From Microbacterium horticulturae (GTDB lineage: Bacteria; Actinomycetota; Actinomycetes; Actinomycetales; Microbacteriaceae), in the NCBI RefSeq assembly GCF_029094505.1, contig NZ_CP119108.1:2480001-2544000 (forward strand): DNA of 64,000 nucleotides, in the 5' to 3' direction. Below the pieces are notes generated by a model. The model saw nothing but the letters and a program-made list of their open reading frames with translations, was not told the DNA's origin and searched no databases. Made by a program: the position numbers and the translations under genes. The stretch's first letter is position 1, and every line of letters begins with the position of its first letter. Shown one piece after another: positions 43,673 through 52,339 of the stretch.

Positions 43673-44379
43673 TGACGCTGCCGCTGGACCCCGAGAGCGG
43701 AGGCGGCCGTTTTCCCGGCTTCGATGTGCTCGCCCACGCTGCACAATGGGACCAGGCCACGCAGGCCGTCGTCGCGGCGCGGGCCGGCCGACTGCCGGAT
43801 CCGCGGTTCTTCACTCCCGATGAAGAGGCGACGGCGCGGGCGCTGTTCGATCAACTGCTCGATCAGCGGGAGGACCCCCGCGTCCCCGTGTTCCAGCTGG
43901 TCGACACCCGACTCGCCGAGGAGCAGACCGACGGGTGGCACTACGCCGATCTTCCACCCGATGACGTGGCATGGCGCAACTCCCTCGCGTTCCTCGATGA
44001 CGATGCCCGGACCCGTTGCGGGCAACGGTTCGCGGAGTGCGCGTGGGACGACCAGTCCGCCATCCTGAACGACATCAACGCACGTGAGGACCAGGACTGG
44101 CACGGGTACGCGGCCTCCCGCGTGTGGTCGTTGTGGACGCGGTACGCGTGCACAGCGTTCTACTCCCATCCCTCGGCGTGGGATGAGATCGGCTTCGACG
44201 GACCGGCGTATCCGCGCGGATACAAGAACATCGGCGTCGACCGGCTCGAAGGGTTCGAAGTGCACGACGCGCACCCCGAGCTCGGCCCGGCCGCCCCATC
44301 TGAACATGCCCAATCAGAACACGCCCCATCTGAACACTCCCGATCAGGACACGCGCCAGACAAGGGAGAACAGCGATGA
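43672..44379 (+). CDS. Gluconate 2-dehydrogenase subunit 3 family protein
   Basis: A 235-residue protein resembling the small subunit that pairs with GMC dehydrogenases; FFTPDEEATARALFDQLL is the family-like core. It has no Tat or Sec signal peptide, unlike many periplasmic homologues, so the complex may be cytoplasmic. ATG 43672 is preferred over ATG 43669 for Shine-Dalgarno spacing. The last about 25 residues are a degenerate pentapeptide repeat (PSEHA-QSEHA-PSEHS-RSGHA) from a 15-bp DNA repeat. Overlaps the GMC gene by four bases. Confidence 0.78.
   Translation: MTLPLDPESGGGRFPGFDVLAHAAQWDQATQAVVAARAGRLPDPRFFTPDEEATARALFDQLLDQREDPRVPVFQLVDTRLAEEQTDGWHYADLPPDDVAWRNSLAFLDDDARTRCGQRFAECAWDDQSAILNDINAREDQDWHGYAASRVWSLWTRYACTAFYSHPSAWDEIGFDGPAYPRGYKNIGVDRLEGFEVHDAHPELGPAAPSEHAQSEHAPSEHSRSGHAPDKGEQR
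44295..44354 (+). repeat. Four 15-bp repeats at the 3' end of the subunit-3 gene
   Basis: Units CCCATCTGAACATGC, CCAATCAGAACACGC, CCCATCTGAACACTC and CCGATCAGGACACGC run head to tail and encode four (P/Q/R)S(E/G)H(A/S) pentapeptides. They end 22 bases before the GMC start codon. Confidence 0.9.
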
Positions 44380-46031
44380 GCGACGTGCGCGACCGCAACG
44401 AGTCCGCCTGGCTGCTCACTCCCGACGGCTCGCGGGAGGAGCCGCGACTGCGTGAGCAGATGCGCACCTTCGCCGACACGGATGAGGTCGACATCGTCAT
44501 CGTCGGCTGCGGGGCCGGCGGGTCGACCCTCATGCAACGGCTCGCCCGTGCGGGCTGGAGTGTCGTGGCGATGGATGCCGGGCCGTTCTGGCGCCCCGAG
44601 AGCGACTGGGTCAGCGACGAGGCGGGCTCGCACCACCTCTATTGGGGTGAGAGCCGTGTGATCGGCGGCACCGACCCGGTACCGCTGGGATCGAACAACT
44701 CGGGCCGCGGCGTGGGCGGCTCGATGGTGCACTACGCCGGGTACACGCCGCGGTTCCACCCCAGCGACTTCTCCACCTTCACCGACGACGGCGTGGGTGC
44801 GGACTGGCCGCTGGCCTACGACGACCTGAAGCCCTACTACTCCGATATCGAGGGCGAACTGCCGGTCGCAGGCGAGGACTGGCCATGGGGCGATCCCCAC
44901 TCGTATCCGCATCGGCCCCACCCGGTCTCCGGCAACGGCGAGCTGTTCCAGCGCGGCGCACTCGCGCTGGGCATCACCGCGAAGGTAGGTCCCGTCGCGA
45001 TCGCCAACGGCCGTTTCGGCCACCGGCCGCATTGCATCTACCGCGGCTTCTGCCTGCAGGGATGCAAGGTCAACGCGAAGGCGTCGCCGCTGGTCACGCA
45101 CGTTCCCGACGCTCTCGACCACGGCGCCGAGATCCGCGCCGACGCGATGGTCAGCCGGGTCGCCGTCGACGAACGCAGCGGACTGGCGACCGGCGTGCAC
45201 TACCTGTACCGCGGCAAGGAGCGGTTTCAGCGGGCGCGGATGGTCGCCATCGCGGGGTATTCGATCGAGACCCCGCGGCTTCTCCTCAATTCCGCGTCGA
45301 CGCGATTCCCCGACGGTCTGTGCAACGACTTCGACCAGGTCGGCCGGTATCTCATGGTGCAGGGCGCCCCGCAGACTGCGGCGCGGTTCGACGAAGAGGT
45401 GCGGATGTTCAAGGGCCCGCCGCCCGAGGTCAGCAGCGAGGAGTTCTACGAAACCGACCCGGCGAAGCCGTACAAGCGTGGCTTCTCGATCCAGACCGTC
45501 TCGCCCCTGCCGATCACGTGGGCCGAGCACGTCACGGCACAAGGCCACTGGGGCGCCTCGCTCCGCCATCACATGAGCGACTACGTCCATTGGGCATGCC
45601 TGGGCGCGCTCTGCGAGTTCCTCCCGCAGGCGAACAACCGCGTGACGCTCGCCGACGAGACCGACCGGTACGGGCTGCCGGTCGCCCGGTTCGACTACTC
45701 CCAGTGCGAGAACGACCGGATGCTGTTGGATGCTGCGCGCCATGTCATGGAGGACATCCTCACTGCCGCCGGCGGAAAGGGCGTGATCACGATCAACCGG
45801 GCGGCACATCTCGTCGGCGGGGCCCGGATGGCGGCCGACGAGACACAGGGCGTGGTCGATTCGGACGGTGTGAGCTTCGCCGTTCCGAACCTGCTCATCA
45901 CCGACGGCAGCGTGTTGCCCACGCAAGGCAGTGCGAACCCCGCGCTCACGATCATGGCGGTCGCGGCACGCGCGGCCGACCGCCTGGTGCGCCGCACCTC
46001 GTCGGCCCACAGCAGAAGGGCCCTCGCATGA
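44376..46031 (+). CDS. GMC family FAD-dependent oxidoreductase
   Basis: A 551-residue flavoenzyme. FAD site IVIVGCGAGGSTLMQRLARAG; GMC motifs GRGVGGSMVHYAG and the C-terminal LLITDGSVLPTQGSANPALTIMAVAARAADRL with HLVGGARMA. The Cys-rich segment HCIYRGFCLQGCKVNAKASP is found in dehydrogenases of the gluconate/glucoside class. It probably oxidises a sugar or glycoside hydroxyl, passing electrons to a partner rather than oxygen; the exact substrate is unknown. Overlaps both neighbours by four bases. Confidence 0.88.
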   Translation: MSDVRDRNESAWLLTPDGSREEPRLREQMRTFADTDEVDIVIVGCGAGGSTLMQRLARAGWSVVAMDAGPFWRPESDWVSDEAGSHHLYWGESRVIGGTDPVPLGSNNSGRGVGGSMVHYAGYTPRFHPSDFSTFTDDGVGADWPLAYDDLKPYYSDIEGELPVAGEDWPWGDPHSYPHRPHPVSGNGELFQRGALALGITAKVGPVAIANGRFGHRPHCIYRGFCLQGCKVNAKASPLVTHVPDALDHGAEIRADAMVSRVAVDERSGLATGVHYLYRGKERFQRARMVAIAGYSIETPRLLLNSASTRFPDGLCNDFDQVGRYLMVQGAPQTAARFDEEVRMFKGPPPEVSSEEFYETDPAKPYKRGFSIQTVSPLPITWAEHVTAQGHWGASLRHHMSDYVHWACLGALCEFLPQANNRVTLADETDRYGLPVARFDYSQCENDRMLLDAARHVMEDILTAAGGKGVITINRAAHLVGGARMAADETQGVVDSDGVSFAVPNLLITDGSVLPTQGSANPALTIMAVAARAADRLVRRTSSAHSRRALA

Positions 46032-47137
46032 CCGGGGGCGGTCCGCGGGTCGATGCGCTCGAGGTGCGCGTCTACACGGTTCCCACGGACGCGCCGGAGG
46101 CGGACGGAACGATCTCGTGGTCACAGACGACGATGATCCTGGTGACCGCGCGCTCCGGTGCGACAACCGGTCTGGGCTGGACCTACGCTGCGCCGGCGTG
46201 CGGCGCCGTGATCGCCGACACCCTGCGAGACCTCGTGGTGGGCGGATCCGCGCTCGACACGACCGCCCACTTCGACGCGATGACGCACGCGATCCGCAAC
46301 ATCGGGCGTCCCGGAATCGCCGGTTGTGCGCTGTCTGCCGTCGACCTGGCACTGTGGGATCTGAAGGCCCGCGTGCTCGGCGTGCCGCTCTTCCGCCTCC
46401 TCGGCGGCGCCGACGACGCTGTCGCGGTCTACGGCAGCGGCGGGTTCACGACCTACTCCCACGAGCAGCTGGCCGGCCAGCTCGGGCACTGGGTGCACGA
46501 GCAGCACATCCCGCGCGTGAAGATCAAGATCGGCCAGTCGTGGGGGCACGATGCGGCACGCGACCTCGAGCGCATCGCCGATGCGCGGCGCATCATCGGC
46601 GCTGCTACCGAACTGTTCGTCGACGCCAACGGCGGCTACACCCGCAAACAGGCCATCCGGGTGTTCGCGGCGTGCGCAGACCAGGATGTGCGCTGGTTCG
46701 AAGAGCCGGTCTCCTCCGACGACCTGGCCGGGCTGCGTGAGGTCCGCGATGCGGTGACGGCGGATGTCGCGGCCGGCGAGTACGCGTTCGACATCCCGTA
46801 CGTGCAGCGGATGTGCGCCGCGGGCGCCGTCGACTGCATGCAGCTGGACGTGACCCGGGTGGGCGGAATCACCGAATGGATGCGGGGAGCCGCGGTCGCG
46901 GCATCCCTCGGTCTCGACGTCTCCGCGCACTGCGCCCCGAACGCCCACGCGCACGTGGCCGCCGCGGTGCCGAATGTGCGGCACGCGGAGTGGTTCCACG
47001 ACCACGTGCGCATCGAGGAGATGTTCTTCGAGGGCGTCGCCGACCCGAAAGGTGGTGTCGTCCACCTCGCCGGGGATGTTCCCGGCACCGGTCTCACGCT
47101 GCGGGAGAAGGACGCCGAACCGTACCGGGTGGGCTAG
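46028..47137 (+). CDS. Mandelate racemase/enolase-superfamily protein
   Basis: A 369-residue enzyme of the mandelate racemase subgroup. Catalytic residues can be followed: KIKIG (KxK acid/base lysines), VDANGGYT (Asp), WFEEPVSSDD (Glu), AAGEYAFD (Glu) and SAHCAPNAHAH (His). Such enzymes abstract a proton next to a carboxylate, typically as sugar-acid dehydratases or racemases. Its place after a GMC dehydrogenase suggests a sugar-acid pathway. ATG overlaps the GMC stop. Confidence 0.88.
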   Translation: MTGGGPRVDALEVRVYTVPTDAPEADGTISWSQTTMILVTARSGATTGLGWTYAAPACGAVIADTLRDLVVGGSALDTTAHFDAMTHAIRNIGRPGIAGCALSAVDLALWDLKARVLGVPLFRLLGGADDAVAVYGSGGFTTYSHEQLAGQLGHWVHEQHIPRVKIKIGQSWGHDAARDLERIADARRIIGAATELFVDANGGYTRKQAIRVFAACADQDVRWFEEPVSSDDLAGLREVRDAVTADVAAGEYAFDIPYVQRMCAAGAVDCMQLDVTRVGGITEWMRGAAVAASLGLDVSAHCAPNAHAHVAAAVPNVRHAEWFHDHVRIEEMFFEGVADPKGGVVHLAGDVPGTGLTLREKDAEPYRVG

Positions 47138-47194
47138 TCCCCGCCGGGCAGGTTCGGCTCGCTCCGCCCGCTCGACGACCGGGACTCGCGCCGC

Positions 47195-49036
47195 TCAGCG
47201 ACCGGCATCCCCCTCATCGTCCGCATTGCCGATGTGCAGCGTGTCTTTCACCCGTTCGACGCCCTCGGTGAGCACCGCCTTGGCGGTGTCGCGGATGACG
47301 TCGCGAGCGCGCGGGTCGTTCTTCAACAGCGCCTCGCCGGTGTTCTTGGCGAACTCGAACGTGACGTGCGGCGGAAGCGGCGGCACGTTCGGGCTCGTGT
47401 AGGCGTCGATGAGCGTTACGCCCTGCGTCGCGAACGCCCGGTCCCAGGCCGCTTCGACCTCGTCGTCGCTGTGCACGCGGATGCCGGTGAAGCCGAGGAG
47501 CTCGGCCCATCCTGCGTAGTCGACGGATTCCACATCCTGTGAAGCGCTCCACACCGGATTCGCGTCCTCCGTGCGCATCTCCCACGACACCTGGGCGAGG
47601 TCGTTGTTGTGGAGCACGAGGATGATCAGCTGCGGGTTCGACCACTGCGCCATGTACTTCTTGATCGTGATGAGCTCGTTCATGCCGAGCATCTGGAACG
47701 CACCGTCACCGATCGTGCAGATCACCGGCCGCTGGGAGTACGCGAACTTCGCCGCCATCGCATACGGCATCGCGGCGAGCATCGACGCCAGGCGCCCCGA
47801 CAGGTCTCCCATCATGCCGCGCTGCAGGCGGATGTGATGGCCATACCAATCGGCAGTGGTGCCGGCATCAGCCGTCACGATCGCCGTCGCCGGCAGCCGC
47901 CGGTTCAGCTCGTGGTAGACGCGGCGAGGGTTCACCCCGTCGTCGTAGGTCTGCATCGCCTGCGCCGTCATCTCCTTCTCCCAATCGACCATCTCGGCGG
48001 CGACCCGATCCTGCCACTCGAGGTCGGTCGTGACGTCGAGGTGAGGAATGAGCGCATCGAGCGTCGATTTCACGTCGCCCCACAGATTCAGCTCGGTCGG
48101 GTAGCGCAGCCCCATCTGCTCTGGTTTGAGATCGATCTGGATGGCCCGAGCCTGACCGCTCGGCGGCAGGAACTGGCCGTACGGGTAGTTCGTGCCGAGG
48201 AAGACGAGGGTGTCGCAGTCCTTCACCTGGTGGTAGCTGGGCAGGGAGCCCAGAAGGCCCAGCTGCTGCGTGTGGTAGGGCACGTCGGCCGGGACGACCT
48301 GCTTGCCGCGCAGTGCGGTGATGATGCCCGCGCCGGCGCGCCGGGCCGCTTCGAGCACTTCATCGGTCGCGCCGTTGGCGCCGTGGCCGACGAAGAACGT
48401 GACCTTCTCTCCGGCGTTGATGATCTCGGCGGCGCGGAGGATGTCGTCCTCGGGCGGCCGAATCCGTGTGGAGGGTGCGACGGCACTCGAGCGCGACACC
48501 CAGTTCTCCGGCTCCGGCGTCGTGAACTCCATCCCCTGCACATCGTGCGGGAGGATGATCACCGCGGGCCCGAGCTGGGTGCGGGCCGTGCGGAACGCGG
48601 TGTCGACGACGGCCTGCGCCTGCGCGGGAGACACGACCGTCTGCACGTACACGGCGACATCGGCCATCGTGCGCTCGAGGTGGCTCGCCTGCTGATTCGA
48701 CGTGCCGAACGCATTCAGCCCCTGCTGCCCCACGATCGCGACCACCGGCTGGTTGTCCATCTTCGCGTCGTACAGGCCGTTGACCATGTGGAAGGCGCCG
48801 GGGCTCGACGTCGCTATGCACACGCCCACCTCTCCCGTGAACTTCGCGTGTGCCGTCGCCATGAAGGCGCAGATCTCTTCGTGTGTGGGACGCACGTAGT
48901 CCAGGCCGTCGCCCTCGCGCTGTGCTTTCTCCAGCGCGCCGTCGAACTCGCCGATGCCGTCGCCGGGAAAGCCGAAGACCCGGCTGACACCCCACTCTCG
49001 CACTCGCCCGATCACGAAATCACTCACCGTCGGCAT
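47195..49036 (-). CDS. Thiamine-diphosphate enzyme, pyruvate oxidase/acetolactate-synthase-like
   Basis: A 613-residue PoxB-like protein with three domains. The proton-shuttling Glu lies in YVRPTHEEICAFMATAHAKFTG; the ThDP motif runs from GDGAFQM to LHNNDLAQ; the middle FAD/nucleotide-type domain is present. It may decarboxylate pyruvate to acetate, but related proteins of this length in actinobacteria are mostly uncharacterised. ATG 49036 (MPTVSDFVIGRVREWG) follows GAGAGGAG. Divergent from the MetE-core gene. Confidence 0.85.
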   Translation of the reverse strand: MPTVSDFVIGRVREWGVSRVFGFPGDGIGEFDGALEKAQREGDGLDYVRPTHEEICAFMATAHAKFTGEVGVCIATSSPGAFHMVNGLYDAKMDNQPVVAIVGQQGLNAFGTSNQQASHLERTMADVAVYVQTVVSPAQAQAVVDTAFRTARTQLGPAVIILPHDVQGMEFTTPEPENWVSRSSAVAPSTRIRPPEDDILRAAEIINAGEKVTFFVGHGANGATDEVLEAARRAGAGIITALRGKQVVPADVPYHTQQLGLLGSLPSYHQVKDCDTLVFLGTNYPYGQFLPPSGQARAIQIDLKPEQMGLRYPTELNLWGDVKSTLDALIPHLDVTTDLEWQDRVAAEMVDWEKEMTAQAMQTYDDGVNPRRVYHELNRRLPATAIVTADAGTTADWYGHHIRLQRGMMGDLSGRLASMLAAMPYAMAAKFAYSQRPVICTIGDGAFQMLGMNELITIKKYMAQWSNPQLIILVLHNNDLAQVSWEMRTEDANPVWSASQDVESVDYAGWAELLGFTGIRVHSDDEVEAAWDRAFATQGVTLIDAYTSPNVPPLPPHVTFEFAKNTGEALLKNDPRARDVIRDTAKAVLTEGVERVKDTLHIGNADDEGDAGR

Positions 49037-49226
49037 GCGAACTCCTCTCGTCGCGCTTTGCATGTACGGCAGCGCGAGCGTCGCCCGCGTCGCCGCCATG
49101 GCCACGCTACTCAGATCGACGATGCGCGCACGGGGGTTGCGGTTCGCGCTCCGCGCGCGTAACGGGACAGACGCCGCCCGATGACTCACTATGACGGGAG
49201 GGATGCCGCGGGCCGACGCCCCGGGT

Positions 49227-49232
49227 TAGCAT
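49227..49232 (+). promoter_or_regulatory. Leaderless-type -10 box of the MetE-core gene
   Basis: TAGCAT ends six bases before GTG 49239; no Shine-Dalgarno sequence. Confidence 0.6.
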
Positions 49233-49238
49233 CGGCCG

Positions 49239-50345
49239 GTGAGCATTCCCCCGTACCGCGCCGACATCGTCGGCAGCTTCCTCCGCCCCGCCGCCCTCAA
49301 AGACGCCCGCGCCCGCCATGCCGAGGGCTCCCTCGACGCCGCGGGGCTCCGCCAGGTCGAGGACGAGCTGATCGCCGACCTCGTGCAGAAGGAGCACGGC
49401 AACGGCCTGAAGGTCGCCACCGACGGCGAGTTCCGCCGTTCGTGGTGGCACTTCGACTTCTTCGGCGGCCTCGACGGCGTCGACATCGTCGCGCTCGACC
49501 ACGGCATCCAGTTCCAGGGCGTGCAGACCAAGACCCGCGGTGTGGCTGTCGACGGACCGATCCGGTTCAACCCGCAGCATCCCTTCCTCGACCACTTCCG
49601 GTCGATCAAGGACCTCGCCGCGCGCACCGGCGCGACGCCGAAGTTCACGATCCCATCGCCGACGGTCCTCGACTTCCGCCTCGAGCCCGATCACATCGGC
49701 GGCGGCTACGACGGCCGTGACGCGATCGTCGACGACCTCGTGCAGGCATACCGTGACGCGATCGCCGCCTTCTACGACGCGGGCGCCCGGTACCTGCAGC
49801 TCGACGACACCGCCTGGGCCTACCTGTGCAGCCAGGTCGAGCTCGACAAGGCCGCCGCGCGCGGCATCGAGACGTCGGGCATCGCCGAGCGCTACGCCGA
49901 CATTCTGGGCCGCGTGCTGGCCGGCAAGCCCGACGACCTGGTCGTGACCACGCACGTGTGCCGCGGCAACTTCCGCTCCACATGGATCTCTTCGGGCGGC
50001 TACGAACCGATCGCCGAGCAGCTGCTGGGCGCCGTGCCGTACGACGGCTACTTCCTCGAGTACGACAGCGATCGCGCCGGCGGCTTCGAGCCCCTCCGCT
50101 TCCTGCCGAAGGGCGACAAGACCGTCGTCCTGGGACTGGTGACCACCAAGTCGGGCGAGCTCGAGAACCCCGACGACATCAAGCGCCGCATCGACGAGGC
50201 CACCGCGTTCGCTCCGCTCGAGCAGCTCGCCCTGAGCCCGCAGTGCGGCTTCGCCTCCACCGAAGAGGGCAACGAGCTGTCCGAAGACCAGCAGTGGGCG
50301 AAGATCCGCTCGGTCGTCGACATCGCCGCCGACGTCTGGGGCTGA
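49239..50345 (+). CDS. Cobalamin-independent methionine synthase C-terminal-like protein (MetE core)
   Basis: A 368-residue protein equal to the C-terminal catalytic half of MetE (YxjG/YxjH-like). Zinc ligands are in TTHVCRGN (His, Cys), YFLEYD (Glu) and SPQCGF (Cys), and the substrate region YLQLDDTAWAYL is conserved. The N-terminal folate-binding half of full MetE is absent, so the methyl donor is uncertain. It lies next to an aromatic O-demethylation island, which generates methyl-folate; a link is possible but unproven. Confidence 0.87.
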   Translation: MSIPPYRADIVGSFLRPAALKDARARHAEGSLDAAGLRQVEDELIADLVQKEHGNGLKVATDGEFRRSWWHFDFFGGLDGVDIVALDHGIQFQGVQTKTRGVAVDGPIRFNPQHPFLDHFRSIKDLAARTGATPKFTIPSPTVLDFRLEPDHIGGGYDGRDAIVDDLVQAYRDAIAAFYDAGARYLQLDDTAWAYLCSQVELDKAAARGIETSGIAERYADILGRVLAGKPDDLVVTTHVCRGNFRSTWISSGGYEPIAEQLLGAVPYDGYFLEYDSDRAGGFEPLRFLPKGDKTVVLGLVTTKSGELENPDDIKRRIDEATAFAPLEQLALSPQCGFASTEEGNELSEDQQWAKIRSVVDIAADVWG

Positions 50346-50359
50346 TCAGCCCTCGACGC

Positions 50360-50396
50360 CCGCGGGCCGACACGCATGCGCGGCGTCGGCCCGCGG
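50360..50396 (+). terminator. Terminator of the MetE-core gene
   Basis: CCGCGGGCCGAC (50360-50371) pairs perfectly with GTCGGCCCGCGG (50385-50396) around a 13-base loop, 15 bases after the stop. Confidence 0.75.
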
Positions 50397-50464
50397 CATC
50401 CACCCGGCCACTCCCCCGGCGATAAGCTGACCTCGTCCTCACGGAGATGTCAGGGAGTGGCCAG

Positions 50465-52126
50465 ATGACCGGTAACACCGAGTACGACCCGAGCGAGCTG
50501 CAGCGGGTCTTCGAGAGCACTTTCACCTGGGCTGCCGCCTTCGCGCGCAACACGCATCGGTACGCCCATCGCCCGGCGCTCACCGATCCGCCCAGCGGCC
50601 GTTCGTGGACCTACGCCGAGCTCGGCGAGGTCACGGGCCGGCTGGTCGAGGGTCTGCGCGCGCACGACGTGGGCGTGGGCGACATCGTGTGCTACGAGCT
50701 CAAGAACAGTCCGGAGTTCGCGTTCCTGTACATCGCCGCCCAGGGGCTGCGCGCCGTCAGCTCGCCGATGAACTTCCGCCTCGCGCCGGCCGAGACCGCG
50801 CACATCCTCGACACCGTGAAGCCCACGGTGTTCGTGTACGACGGAATGGATGCCGCGGCCGCCGCGACGGCGCTCGAGATCGCCACGCACCGCCCGCGCA
50901 TCATCGCCGCCGTCGGCGGCGAGCTCATCGAGGGCGCGGTCTCGTTCGACGATCTGTTCGCGGCGGATGCGGCATCCTTCCACGCCCCCGAGGGTGCCAG
51001 CACCTGGGATGAGACCAGCCGGCTGTACACGAGCGGCACCACGGGCATGCCCAAAGCTGTGCCGCTGACGAGCCTCAACGAGATGCTCACGGCGCACGAC
51101 GTGACGATGCACTTCCCGCTCGGGCCGACGGACAAGACCATGAACATGTCGCCGTGGTTCCACCGCGGCGGCAACTACTGCGCGGGGCCCAACACCGCGC
51201 TCTTCGTCGGCGCCGAGGTCGTGACGCTCCCCCAGTTCGACCCGGAGGTCGTGCTCGACGCCGTCGAGGAGTACCGGTTGACCTATGTGATCGGTGCGCC
51301 GACGAACCTCGAGCGGCTTGCCGACGCGCAGGAGGCCCGCCCCCGCGATCTGTCGAGCCTGCGTGGCATCGTCACGATGGGCGCCCCGCTCAGCCACGAC
51401 GCGGCGCTGCGCTATCAGCGCGTGCTCACCCCGCGCATCGCGAACGGGTACGGGACGACCGAGGCGTTCTGGAACACCTACCTGCGCCCCGACGACCTGC
51501 CTGCCGCGGCCGGCGCCGCCGGGCGCGCGTGCCTCGACGACGACGTCGCGGTCGTGCGCGTGCAGGACGACCGGGTGTCGGAACCGCATGAGCACGCCGC
51601 CCAGGACGGCACCGAGGTCGGCGAGGTCATCATGCGCTCGACGAAGTCGGGGTACGCCTACCTCGGCAATCCCGAGGAGCAGGCGGCGAAGTTCCGGGAC
51701 GGCTGGGTGTACCCGGGCGACCTGGCCACCTGGGACGAGGACGAGATCGTCACCATCGTCGGCCGCAAGGACGACATGATCATCTCCGGCGGCGAGAACG
51801 TGCACCCGGTGCAGGTCGAAGAAGTGCTGGCCGGGCACGAGGGCGTCGCCGACTCGATCGTCGTCGGCCTGCCCGACGCGCAGTGGGGCGAGGTTGTGGT
51901 GGCCTACGTGCAGCCGCGGGAGGGACAGTTGGTGGATGCCGCTGCCGCCGCCGCGGAGCTCGACGCGTTTCTGCGTGCCAGCGTACGGCTCGCCGACTAC
52001 AAGCGGCCCCGGCGCTATGCATTCGTGACCGAGCTGCCCTATACGGCGACCGGCAAGAAGCAGCACTTCAAGCTCCGGGCGCAGGCGGCCGACGACGCCG
52101 GCGCCGGACGCTTCGTCGCGCCGTAG
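50465..52126 (+). CDS. AMP-dependent acyl/aryl-CoA ligase
   Basis: A 553-residue ANL-superfamily ligase. ATP loop RLYTSGTTGMPKAVPL, NGYGTTEAFW, hinge region GDLATWDEDEIVTIVGRKDDMIISGGENVHPVQVEEVL and the catalytic lysine in PYTATGKKQHFKL are intact. ATG 50465 is preferred to ATG 50447 because GGGAG is well spaced; TAAGCT (50423-50428) is a possible -10. Location beside the aromatic island suggests an aromatic or cinnamate-type acid as substrate, but a fatty acid cannot be excluded. Confidence 0.88.
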   Translation: MTGNTEYDPSELQRVFESTFTWAAAFARNTHRYAHRPALTDPPSGRSWTYAELGEVTGRLVEGLRAHDVGVGDIVCYELKNSPEFAFLYIAAQGLRAVSSPMNFRLAPAETAHILDTVKPTVFVYDGMDAAAAATALEIATHRPRIIAAVGGELIEGAVSFDDLFAADAASFHAPEGASTWDETSRLYTSGTTGMPKAVPLTSLNEMLTAHDVTMHFPLGPTDKTMNMSPWFHRGGNYCAGPNTALFVGAEVVTLPQFDPEVVLDAVEEYRLTYVIGAPTNLERLADAQEARPRDLSSLRGIVTMGAPLSHDAALRYQRVLTPRIANGYGTTEAFWNTYLRPDDLPAAAGAAGRACLDDDVAVVRVQDDRVSEPHEHAAQDGTEVGEVIMRSTKSGYAYLGNPEEQAAKFRDGWVYPGDLATWDEDEIVTIVGRKDDMIISGGENVHPVQVEEVLAGHEGVADSIVVGLPDAQWGEVVVAYVQPREGQLVDAAAAAAELDAFLRASVRLADYKRPRRYAFVTELPYTATGKKQHFKLRAQAADDAGAGRFVAP

Positions 52127-52186
52127 GCACCGGGCCGCGGCATCCCCGCCCAGAGGAGAACCGTCGCAGCTCACCCCACCTGAGTT

Positions 52187-52321
52187 CAGGTGTTTTCGCG
52201 AGATCAGGTGAAAATCACGGCGAATCGCCCTGATCTCGCGAAAACACCTGATTTCGTGCGGTGCGACCTCGCGAAAACGGGTACGACCTCGCGAAAACGG
52301 GTACGACCTCGGCGGAGAGCG
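52187..52321. repeat. 22-bp inverted repeat plus 20-bp repeat array, locus 4
   Basis: Perfect 22-nt arms (52187-52208 and 52229-52250; arm 2 begins CCTGATCTCGCGAAAACACC) flank a 20-nt loop. Directly after come three 20-bp repeat units (TGCGACCTCG at 52262, TACGACCTCG at 52282 and 52302). Both parts share CTCGCGAAAAC. The block is between convergent genes. Confidence 0.95.
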
Positions 52322-52339
52322 GGCGGGCGGGTGGCCCGC

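Noticed and set aside
47138..47194. Terminator between the convergent enolase-type and TPP-enzyme genes
   Set aside because: No stem of useful length was found in this 57-base gap.
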